NCBI GenBank assembly: GCA_013001365.1 | Contig: JABDMQ010000381.1 | Coordinates: 1 to 5,128 of the forward strand | Direction: 5' to 3' | Length of the DNA: 5,128 nt | From: Flavobacteriaceae bacterium | GTDB lineage: Bacteria > Bacteroidota > Bacteroidia > Flavobacteriales > Flavobacteriaceae | Shown: piece after piece, positions 1 through 5,128 of the stretch | Numbering within the stretch: position 1 is the first letter of the stretch | How the letters are laid out: each line of letters begins with the position of its first letter | Translations under genes and position numbers: made by a program | The notes under the pieces: generated by a model | Databases searched by the model: none | What the model was told of the DNA's origin: nothing | The model's input: only the letters and a program-made list of their open reading frames with translations

Positions 1-1
1 A

Positions 2-73
2 ATCCATATGCCCAATAGAGTAAGCTTCGGTACAATAATTGCTATATTTATGCAACTTTACATGCATACATGA
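2..73 (+). CDS. Possible C-terminal tail of an upstream gene (partial)
   Basis: This frame is open from the window edge to a TGA at 71-73. Its last residues read RVSFGTIIAIFMQLYMHT, a hydrophobic stretch that could be the end of a membrane protein. The stop overlaps the start of the histidine kinase as ATGA (70-73), the coupling arrangement also seen among the minus-strand genes here, and this is the main argument that the frame is real. Against it, only about 23 codons are visible and no family is recognised. The other two frames close early (TAG at 16-18, TAA at 21-23), so an upstream gene could equally end in one of those. Confidence 0.35.
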   Translation: MHMPNRVSFGTIIAIFMQLYMHT

Positions 74-1524
74 ACTTCGGCAAACCTTCTTTACGATTAA
101 GGATCTTCATTTCGATGATTCTCTTGGTATTATTGGCTTCAATCCTGATTGCCTTTGTTGCTGTATATCAGTACCAGGAAGAAGCAAAGGATTATCATGA
201 AAAACGATTGTTGAGAAAAGAAGAGGCCATCAAGTCGCATATAGATTTTGTACTAAGGAGTACATCTTTCCCGGTGCAAACGGATAAAGTACCATTCATT
301 TTCAAGGACGCCATATATGAGATAGCAGATATCCATAGACTTCAAATAAACCTCTATGATCTTGAAGGTAATCTTCTCAAATCTTCAAAAGCCGACTTCG
401 TTGCAGATACGATCTCTAAATGCCTTGATGCGGAGATCTTGAATAACTTGTCGAATTCCCTTAACAAAAGATTCGTCGAGAAACTTGAAGAGAACGGCGA
501 GAGCTTCCAGTCTTCCTATACTTATATTACGGATGGGAAATTCAAACCATTGGCCATATTGAACTTGCCATATTTGGAAGATGATGAATTCTTTTCTGGC
601 GAACTCATTGAATTCTTGAAACGTCTCGGGAGTGCCTATTTGTTCATGTTCTTGATAGCTATTGGTCTGGCCTTCCTCTTGTCTAAATACATTACAAGGT
701 CACTGAAGACAATTAGCGATAAGATAACCGAGACAAGACTGGAAAAACGGAACCAGAAGATCGAGATAGAAAGTGGTAGCGAAGAGATCAGCGCCTTGGT
801 CAATTCGTATAATGCGATGATCGATCAATTGGAAGACAGTGCCGTAAAATTAGCACAGAGCGAGCGTGAGCAAGCATGGCGCGAAATGGCCAAGCAAGTG
901 GCTCATGAGATCAAGAATCCGCTTACGCCTATGCGCTTGAGTGTGCAGAGTTTCCAGCATAAGTTCGACCCAAAGGACCCTAGGATTCATGAGAAAGTAG
1001 ACGAGTACAGCAAGACCTTGATACAACAGATTGACACCATGAGTTCTATTGCTTCGGCCTTCTCCAATTTTGCAAAAATGCCAGTACAACAAGATGAAAA
1101 CCTGAATATAGTCGAGATCGTTAGACTGGCCTTGGACATTTTCAGCGAAGATTATATCGTTTTCACTTCTGAAGAAGAAGAGATCATAGCAAAACTCGAT
1201 CGTACACAGTTGGTTCGTGTGGTCACTAACTTAGTGAAGAATGGTATTCAATCCATTCCTGAAGGTAGGGATCCAAAGATTCTAGTATCTGTTGGCACTG
1301 AAGAAGACAATATCTACATAAGTGTAAGTGATAATGGTGTCGGTATTTCAGAGGAGAACAAGCCAAAGGTTTTTGAACCTAAATTCACTACCAAGAGCAG
1401 TGGTATGGGCTTGGGCTTGGCGATGGTGAAAAATATCGTTGAAACCTACAAAGGAAGTATTACCTTTACATCAGAACAGGATAAGGGGACTGTTTTCAAG
1501 GTCACCTTCCCGAAAATGAACTAG
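70..1524 (+). CDS. NtrY-like membrane sensor histidine kinase
   Basis: A complete 484-residue two-component sensor that autophosphorylates on histidine and passes the phosphate to a response regulator. Visible in order: a membrane helix at about 11-34; an extracytoplasmic region of about 150 residues, where INLYDLEGNLLKSS (93-106) and the stretch around 150-170 look like a Cache/PAS-type sensor fold; a second helix at about 187-206; a HAMP linker at about 204-257; and the dimerisation helix with H-box VAHEIKNPLTP and phospho-acceptor His279. The ATPase domain has N-box NLVKNG (N387, N391), G1 DNGVG (421-425), an F-box at FTTK (439-442) and G2 GMGLGL (445-450). The wording around the H-box (AWREMAKQVAHEIKNPLTP) is that of NtrY-type kinases. 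The start is the only ATG after an in-frame stop at 16-18, and no Shine-Dalgarno is seen. All catalytic boxes are intact. No regulator gene lies in the window, so the partner and stimulus are unknown. The enoyl-CoA hydratase gene follows after one base, implying co-transcription. Confidence 0.93.
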   Translation: MNFGKPSLRLRIFISMILLVLLASILIAFVAVYQYQEEAKDYHEKRLLRKEEAIKSHIDFVLRSTSFPVQTDKVPFIFKDAIYEIADIHRLQINLYDLEGNLLKSSKADFVADTISKCLDAEILNNLSNSLNKRFVEKLEENGESFQSSYTYITDGKFKPLAILNLPYLEDDEFFSGELIEFLKRLGSAYLFMFLIAIGLAFLLSKYITRSLKTISDKITETRLEKRNQKIEIESGSEEISALVNSYNAMIDQLEDSAVKLAQSEREQAWREMAKQVAHEIKNPLTPMRLSVQSFQHKFDPKDPRIHEKVDEYSKTLIQQIDTMSSIASAFSNFAKMPVQQDENLNIVEIVRLALDIFSEDYIVFTSEEEEIIAKLDRTQLVRVVTNLVKNGIQSIPEGRDPKILVSVGTEEDNIYISVSDNGVGISEENKPKVFEPKFTTKSSGMGLGLAMVKNIVETYKGSITFTSEQDKGTVFKVTFPKMN

Positions 1525-1525
1525 T

Positions 1526-2308
1526 ATGAGCTATCAAAATGTGCTTACCAGCACAACAAACAGCATAACAACAATTACCATTAATCGGCCGGATAAACTG
1601 AATGCACTTAACTCCGAAACGATCCAGGAATTGCATGATGCTTTTGAAGCTGCTGATGCAGACAAGGACTCCAAAGTGATCATCATTACTGGCAGCGGTG
1701 AAAAGGCCTTTGTAGCAGGTGCCGACATTAGCGAATTTGCTAATTATAGTGTTGACGAAGGAGGTATGCTCGCCGCCAAAGGGCAAAAAATATTGTTCGA
1801 TTTCGTAGAGAATTTGTCGACGCCCATCATTGCAGCCGTAAATGGGTTTGCGCTCGGTGGTGGTCTCGAACTTGCTATGGCAGCACATTTCAGGGTCGCG
1901 AGCGAGAACGCAAAAATGGGTTTACCAGAAGTATCACTTGGTGTCATACCAGGATATGGTGGTACGCAACGTTTGCCGCAATTGATAGGCAAGGGTCGCG
2001 CTATGGAAATGATCATGACAGCGCGTATGATCGATGCTGGAACCGCGTGGAATTACGGTTTGGTCAATCATGTGACCTCGTTGGAAGAACTATTGCCATT
2101 TTGCAACCAAATTGCTGGTAACATCACCAACAATTCCATGGTGGCAATCAGTGCGGCTATCAAGGCCGTAAATGCCAATTACAAAGATGGGGTTAATGGG
2201 TTTGAAACCGAAATCAGGCAGTTCGCTAATTGTTTTGGTACAGAAGATTTCAAGGAAGGGACAACAGCTTTCTTGGCCAAGCGTAAAGCTGATTTCCCAG
2301 GGGAATAA
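1526..2308 (+). CDS. Enoyl-CoA hydratase (crotonase family)
   Basis: A complete 260-residue cytoplasmic enzyme of the usual single-domain crotonase length. The family's core reaction is addition of water to trans-2-enoyl-CoA to give 3-hydroxyacyl-CoA in fatty-acid beta-oxidation or related acyl-CoA routes. The oxyanion-hole segments are AFVAGAD (61-67) and NGFALGGGLE (106-115). Both catalytic glutamates of true hydratases are present by motif, Glu115 in GGGLE and Glu135 in GLPE. They lie 20 residues apart, as do Glu144 and Glu164 of the mitochondrial enzyme. IPGYGGTQRLP (141-151) follows, and the C-terminal helix has the usual EGTTAFLAKRKADF ending. Retention of both glutamates favours a hydratase over an isomerase or hydrolase, but chain-length preference (short-chain, crotonyl-like) cannot be read from sequence. 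The start lies one base after the kinase stop with no visible Shine-Dalgarno, so translation is probably coupled to the kinase. Confidence 0.94.
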   Translation: MSYQNVLTSTTNSITTITINRPDKLNALNSETIQELHDAFEAADADKDSKVIIITGSGEKAFVAGADISEFANYSVDEGGMLAAKGQKILFDFVENLSTPIIAAVNGFALGGGLELAMAAHFRVASENAKMGLPEVSLGVIPGYGGTQRLPQLIGKGRAMEMIMTARMIDAGTAWNYGLVNHVTSLEELLPFCNQIAGNITNNSMVAISAAIKAVNANYKDGVNGFETEIRQFANCFGTEDFKEGTTAFLAKRKADFPGE

Positions 2309-2310
2309 AT

Positions 2311-2326
2311 AAAGTCTTCAGACTTT
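2311..2326. terminator. Small perfect hairpin in the convergent gap, possible terminator
   Basis: AAAGTC and GACTTT form a perfect 6-bp inverted repeat around the four-base loop TTCA. It starts two bases after the enoyl-CoA hydratase stop, between two convergent transcription units, where a shared bidirectional terminator is expected. Read on the minus strand, the stem is followed by ATTTATT, a weak T-rich tail. Read on the plus strand there is no T run. The stem is short and AT-rich, so it would be weak, and it may be fortuitous because its right arm is part of the MIKFFRKV remnant. Confidence 0.35.
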
Positions 2327-2344
2327 GCGGAAGAATTTGATCAT
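2318..2344 (-). pseudogene. Vestigial start of a fourth DUF6090-type gene
   Basis: Read on the minus strand from 2344, the sequence gives ATG ATC AAA TTC TTC CGC AAA GTC TGA, that is MIKFFRKV and stop. The first seven residues, MIKFFRK, are identical to the start of the neighbouring 405-residue gene, and the first six to all three intact copies. It begins 21 bases after that gene's stop, where the next copy of the array would be expected. Nothing recognisable follows: the plus-strand enoyl-CoA hydratase gene ends at 2308. The simplest reading is a remnant of a fourth copy lost by deletion, or a scar where the array joined the plus-strand unit. A real nine-codon peptide is unlikely. Confidence 0.6.
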
Positions 2345-2365
2345 TGGTATTTATTGATTCATAAT

Positions 2366-3583
2366 TTATTCAGCCTTGACATTTACCCCATTAAGTTGCA
2401 TCTCAACAGCATCCATGCTTTCCTTCAAAACTTGTTTGAGTTCTTCAAAGGTTGAATCTGGATGGTTGTTCCAGTCTTGAAAAATCCTTTCAACCACTCT
2501 TCTGTTCTCGTATTTCTTTAGGGTAAATAATACCATTCTAATTGCAGGCCTATAGGGCTCATAATCCCATTCTCCTATGACTTCCTTTGATGCTTTTACC
2601 AATGCGCAATGCAGGCTATAGCTTTCATTTGTGTTGTCATCATTACATTCTCGGTCGTCATTTTTATTCCATTTAGAATGGTCAGATAACATTGCATCTG
2701 CTCGTTTAAGGATCTCTAGATCCACAGGTTCAAAAACCAGATAATGCTCGCTATTATCTAACTGTTCACCTAAATCTGAATACTTGTTTGAAGCCTTGTA
2801 TAATTTGACAAGTAGTGCGTTGGTATCGTCTAGTATATCCTCATATTTAAAGCCCGTATTACGATGGTACAGATAAAGGTTACTATACGCGTTAGAAAAT
2901 TTTTGATTTTCAAATAATCGCTCCAAATTTGTCTGAAAAGGGACTTTGTCTATTACAGCTGGTCTCCCATTTAGATTTTCTCTGTATTGACTCGTATTTT
3001 GATACGCTTCACTTCTTGCATTGTAGTATTCTTTTGATTCATACGGCCCTGGCATTACCTCCCTTATTAATTCTACACCTTTTCGGTAATAGGTTTCTTC
3101 ATATCGGTTAATATCTTTAAGTTTAAATCCAACGAATTCTACATAGGCTACAATATCATTTTTGAGTTCTTTAGAACTTAAAATATCCATTCGCCCTGAA
3201 TTGATAAGGGATTGTGCTGTTCCCAGAACGGGACTGTAAACTGTACTACCAGCGCCACCCCATACATAGTTTCTTATATCATCTGGCAATTCATCTTTCC
3301 AAAATGCTCTTAGTACCTGTGCACGTACCCTTGCTTCACCAAAAGTCCGCCGTTTCATATATTCCAATTCATGCTGTGATTTACTAAGGTCTGCTATGAG
3401 TTGCTCAATAACATCCTGTTCTGCCTTTTTTCGGTTGCGTTCGTTGTTCCATTCGTTGACTTGTAAAGCCAATAAAATTCCGATCATCACCAAGATGATT
3501 TCGCCAATGGCGTATTTAAGGTACTTGGTTGTTTTGTTTTTCTCCATAAGCTCGTAGCGTATTTTTCGGAAGAATTTAATCAT
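2366..3583 (-). CDS. DUF6090-type membrane-anchored protein with extra C-terminal domain (third in operon)
   Basis: A complete 405-residue protein of unknown function. It opens with the family head MIKFFRKIRY, basic and probably cytoplasmic, followed by a single membrane helix at about 24-42 (YAIGEIILVMIGILLALQV) and the NEWNNERN boundary. By the positive-inside rule the large rest should face the periplasm. Residues 50-80 look like a charged helix. The central family motif is LINSGRMDILSSKEL (126-140). The two upstream copies are about 242 residues long. This one runs about 160 residues further and ends in a distinct region (about 287-392) resembling DUF6197, annotated separately. Cys313 and Cys326 are the only cysteines in the three proteins. 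The start at 3583 is supported by the conserved head and overlaps the end of the preceding gene by 8 bases (ATGATTAA), implying translational coupling. It converges on the enoyl-CoA hydratase gene. The family assignment is from recognition, not a search. Confidence 0.88.
   Translation of the reverse strand: MIKFFRKIRYELMEKNKTTKYLKYAIGEIILVMIGILLALQVNEWNNERNRKKAEQDVIEQLIADLSKSQHELEYMKRRTFGEARVRAQVLRAFWKDELPDDIRNYVWGGAGSTVYSPVLGTAQSLINSGRMDILSSKELKNDIVAYVEFVGFKLKDINRYEETYYRKGVELIREVMPGPYESKEYYNARSEAYQNTSQYRENLNGRPAVIDKVPFQTNLERLFENQKFSNAYSNLYLYHRNTGFKYEDILDDTNALLVKLYKASNKYSDLGEQLDNSEHYLVFEPVDLEILKRADAMLSDHSKWNKNDDRECNDDNTNESYSLHCALVKASKEVIGEWDYEPYRPAIRMVLFTLKKYENRRVVERIFQDWNNHPDSTFEELKQVLKESMDAVEMQLNGVNVKAE
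2408..2725 (-). other. C-terminal DUF6197-like domain within the third DUF6090-type gene
   Basis: This covers residues 287-392 of the 405-residue protein. The pattern is a first helix LEILKRADAML, a Trp (W305), an acidic loop with C313, a helix starting HCALVKASKE (325-334), an Arg-containing helix RPAIRMVLFTL (345-355), then IFQDWNNHPDSTFEEL (367-382) and a closing helix. The order matches what I recall of DUF6197 proteins: an LxRAA helix, Trp, a Cys-Ala-Leu helix, then WND-x-P-x-x-T-x-EEV near the end. Those are usually small free-standing proteins of unknown function. The Asp after WN is Asn here. The match is by eye over spaced motifs, so it is suggestive rather than proven. Confidence 0.5.
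3434..3583 (-). repeat. Paralogous head/anchor block, copy 3
   Basis: These are the codons for the first 50 residues of the third DUF6090-type gene. By direct comparison 34 of 50 residues match the block at 4883-5032. The differences cluster at residues 10-15 and after the membrane helix (NEWNNERN instead of NNWNENRK). It is the most diverged of the three blocks. Confidence 0.8.
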
Positions 3584-4307
3584 TGGCTAGTTCTTTTTCT
3601 ATCATTGCGATGACTTTTGCGCTGTTATTCTTTGTTCTGAGCAGGTTCAATGCATGCCAGTATTTCTGTTCTGTGAAATTGACCAGATCTAAAAAGATTT
3701 TTTTGTCTTTTGCATTCTTTAGATCAGAATACGTCCAATTGTATTTTTCATATCCATAGGCCCAACTAATATTCTGCTCAATGGCTTTAATGGCATCATA
3801 GGTGCTGGAAAGTCTTGCTTGGTTTTCGTCATAGATCAGTTGAAGGGCCTGAAACAGCTCTTTGTTTTTTATCAAACCTGTTTTACCGTCGGCAATAAGG
3901 GATTTATAGTTCCCTTTTATTGATCGAAACGACATGTCCCTGTAAAATACATGTTGAAAATTAATGGTGTCTGGTTGGTTGAAGAACTTCTCGTTTTGGT
4001 CGGTATAGAAGTAATGTTTCCTGTGGAACACAGAGTCTATACTTGTAATTAAACTTATGGATTGCGCATTCATGGTTACTATACTATCTATGCGCACAAG
4101 ATCCTTTTTAAGGTCTTCTTGAATACCACTAAGGAATTGTTTGCCCATGTCACTTGCTTTCCTGTTTTCATTCCAATTATTGATCTGCAGTGCAATCAAA
4201 ATTCCAATAACAACAAGTAGAATCTCACCAATGGCATATTTGAGGTACTTCGCGGTTTTTCTAGATTCTATAAGGTTTCGTCTTATATGTCGAAAGAACT
4301 TGATCAT
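3576..4307 (-). CDS. DUF6090-type membrane-anchored protein (second in operon)
   Basis: A complete 243-residue protein of unknown function. It has a basic head (MIKFFRHIRRNLIESRKTAK, 1-20), one membrane helix at about 24-42, NNWNENRK at the boundary (43-50), then about 190 residues that are mostly helical, probably periplasmic and without cysteines. The central family motif is the most degenerate of the three: LIADGKTGLIKNKEL (137-151), with Asp-Gly where the others have Ser-Gly and no Asp after it. The C-terminal half is rich in aromatic residues (SWAYGYEKYNWTY, 181-193) and resembles neither sister closely. The start at 4307 overlaps the previous stop as ATGA, and the end overlaps the next start by 8 bases, so it is locked into the operon. 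It has no signal-peptide cleavage motif or lipobox, so the N-terminal helix should stay as an anchor. A scaffold, sensor or partner-binding role is possible but not shown. Confidence 0.87.
   Translation of the reverse strand: MIKFFRHIRRNLIESRKTAKYLKYAIGEILLVVIGILIALQINNWNENRKASDMGKQFLSGIQEDLKKDLVRIDSIVTMNAQSISLITSIDSVFHRKHYFYTDQNEKFFNQPDTINFQHVFYRDMSFRSIKGNYKSLIADGKTGLIKNKELFQALQLIYDENQARLSSTYDAIKAIEQNISWAYGYEKYNWTYSDLKNAKDKKIFLDLVNFTEQKYWHALNLLRTKNNSAKVIAMIEKELAND
4158..4307 (-). repeat. Paralogous head/anchor block, copy 2
   Basis: These are the codons for the first 50 residues of the second DUF6090-type gene. By direct comparison 40 of 50 residues match the block at 4883-5032. From residue 31 to 50 the two are identical (LVVIGILIALQINNWNENRK), and all differences lie in or just after the cytoplasmic head apart from I30L. 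Downstream of this block the proteins are hard to align. Confidence 0.82.
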
Positions 4308-5032
4308 AGTTTGGGATTATCGATCAAAAGGATCATACTGTCAATGGCAATCGATTTCTCTTTATAGAGTTCGTTCAACATCATGGAATTACCAAAAATC
4401 ATGGCCATATAATTGGTCATGACATGATCATTGAGAAATTCAAGGCGTTTATGATCCAAGAAAGCATTTTTCAAGTATTTACCATTGATCATATCAAAAT
4501 ATTTACTGGTGTGGTTATTATAATCATCAGACAATTGTTTGCCGATGGTTTCATATTCCCTTATCATTCTGAGGTCGGCTTCCCATGAGGCAATTTTTTT
4601 TCGCAACTCTTCGTTCGTAATCATATCCAATTTCCCTGAACCGATGATATCGTTAATGACGCCTTCACTTGGCATGAATACCGTAAATCCAGTACTACCA
4701 GCTGATAATGAATCAATTTGCACTATGGTCAGCGCATCTGCATGGTTTTTGATCATGCCTCCAAGTGTATCTACCAATTTAGCCACTCTCGCTGTTTTTT
4801 TGATCACACGGGTCAAGGCTACTTTGGATTGTTCAAAATCGGCCTTAAGGCCTTTCAAGTAAATACCTTCCTTGATATTCAATTTTCGGTTTTCATTCCA
4901 GTTATTGATTTGCAACGCAATGAGAATGCCTATAACCACAAGAATGATCTCACCAATGGCGTACTTGAAATATTTGGAAGTTTTATTTTCCATAATTATG
5001 GATTGGCGAATGCGACGAAAGAATTTGATCAT
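4304..5032 (-). CDS. DUF6090-type membrane-anchored protein (first in operon)
   Basis: A complete 242-residue protein of unknown function, with the most typical-looking sequence of the set. It has the head MIKFFRRIRQSIIMENKTSK (1-20), a membrane helix at about 24-42, the NNWNENRK boundary and a probable helical hairpin (about 52-100). The central motif IIGSGKLDMITNEELR (129-144) follows, then a second helical region with a conserved-looking DDYNNHT (169-175), and no cysteines. The head, with its basic residues, predicts cytoplasm-in and body-out topology. Met1 is chosen because MIKFFR is shared by all copies; an in-frame TAA lies ten codons upstream with no other ATG between. Nineteen bases separate it from the stop of the partial upstream gene, and I see no convincing Bacteroidota promoter (TAnnTTTG) there, so transcription probably comes from further upstream. 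It overlaps the second gene by ATGA. Confidence 0.88.
   Translation of the reverse strand: MIKFFRRIRQSIIMENKTSKYFKYAIGEIILVVIGILIALQINNWNENRKLNIKEGIYLKGLKADFEQSKVALTRVIKKTARVAKLVDTLGGMIKNHADALTIVQIDSLSAGSTGFTVFMPSEGVINDIIGSGKLDMITNEELRKKIASWEADLRMIREYETIGKQLSDDYNNHTSKYFDMINGKYLKNAFLDHKRLEFLNDHVMTNYMAMIFGNSMMLNELYKEKSIAIDSMILLIDNPKL
4883..5032 (-). repeat. Paralogous head/anchor block, copy 1
   Basis: These are the codons for the first 50 residues of the first DUF6090-type gene, used here as the reference copy. It shares 40 of 50 residues with copy 2 and 34 of 50 with copy 3. Invariant across all three are MIKFF and R6, I8-R9, K17-T18, K20-Y21, KYAIGEI (23-29), IGIL (34-37), ALQ (39-41), N43, W45-N46 and R49. 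Confidence 0.82.
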
Positions 5033-5051
5033 ACCTTTAATTGGAAATAAT

Positions 5052-5128
5052 CTAATTCTTGATTAATCCTTGACCCTCTATCCATGGTGCTCCAGTCTTC
5101 TTCAGGTCACTTTCAAGTGCTGGAAGGG
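5052..5128 (-). CDS. C-terminal tail of an unidentified gene (partial)
   Basis: One minus-strand frame is open from the window edge to a TAG at 5054-5052. It gives 24 codons, ending ESDLKKTGAPWIEGQGLIKN. The other two minus frames close within a few codons of the edge. The composition (charged helix, then GAPW and GQG turns) looks like a genuine soluble protein end, but I do not recognise the family. Its stop is 19 bases before the first DUF6090-type start on the same strand, so it is likely the preceding gene of the same operon and could hint at the array's role once identified from flanking sequence. Confidence 0.55.
   Translation of the reverse strand, partial: LPALESDLKKTGAPWIEGQGLIKN

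Noticed and set aside
43..50. TATATTTA as a possible Bacteroidota -7 box (TAnnTTTG) for the kinase
   Set aside because: The last base differs, no good -33 TTTG-type element lies at the expected distance, and the likely ATGA overlap with an upstream frame makes a promoter here unnecessary.
850..1092. An 80-codon antisense frame opposite the kinase H-box region
   Set aside because: It is opposite the most conserved part of the kinase and has no domain likeness.
1502..1888. A 128-codon open frame antisense to the enoyl-CoA hydratase
   Set aside because: It lies wholly opposite strongly supported genes, has a Cys/His/Ser-rich composition with no family likeness, and is explained as a by-product of the coding strand's codon pattern.
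1534..2016. Two further open frames antisense to the enoyl-CoA hydratase (1534-1728 and 1744-2016)
   Set aside because: Both mirror conserved crotonase codons and resemble no protein family.
2366..5032. The three-gene array as a toxin-antitoxin or phage-defence module
   Set aside because: Gene overlaps and small size fit superficially, but there is no nuclease, protease, NTPase or toxin motif, and all three are same-family single-helix membrane proteins.
4141..5066. Plus-strand open frames that look like two related membrane peptides (both contain FSFQLLIC and ISPMAYL)
   Set aside because: They are the reverse-strand reading of the repeated DUF6090 anchor blocks. Their mutual similarity comes from the paralogy of the minus-strand genes.
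1..5128. tRNA, rRNA, CRISPR array or insertion sequence
   Set aside because: No cloverleaf, no regularly spaced short repeats and no transposase or terminal inverted repeats were seen. The only repeats are the paralogous coding blocks.

Overview
The window reads as chromosomal DNA of a Bacteroidota member, most likely a marine-type Flavobacteriaceae. Three things point there: no gene start has a clear Shine-Dalgarno sequence, base composition is moderately AT-rich, and the minus strand carries three copies of a small membrane-anchored family (MIKFFR...KYAIGEI...IALQINNWNE, which I recognise as DUF6090) that is typical of flavobacteria. The genus cannot be named from this sequence.

Left part, plus strand (1-2308): a tightly packed gene pair. 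A complete NtrY-like membrane sensor histidine kinase (70-1524) is followed after one base by a complete enoyl-CoA hydratase of the crotonase family (1526-2308). A possible tail of a further upstream gene overlaps the kinase start by ATGA. No cognate response regulator lies in the window.

Middle (2309-2365): a short convergent intergenic gap. It holds a small perfect hairpin (2311-2326) and, on the minus strand, a nine-codon ghost of a DUF6090 gene start (MIKFFRKV then stop, 2318-2344).

Right part, minus strand (2366-5128), in order of transcription: a 24-codon tail of an unidentified gene (5128-5052), then three DUF6090-type genes at 5032-4304, 4307-3576 and 3583-2366. They are joined by 4-nt and 8-nt start/stop overlaps, so they are very probably one translationally coupled operon. 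The first 50 residues (basic head, membrane helix, NNWNE-type boundary) are strongly conserved between copies, while the rest diverges apart from a central motif (about I-x-SG-x-x-x-hydrophobic-x-x-x-EL). The last copy is much longer. Its extra C-terminal region of about 105 residues resembles a separate domain, DUF6197-like, and holds the only two cysteines in the three proteins. This fusion and the vestigial fourth start are the most unusual points. The array looks like a family that grows by tandem duplication, keeps its membrane anchor and swaps its outer domain. No function for it is established, and none is claimed here.
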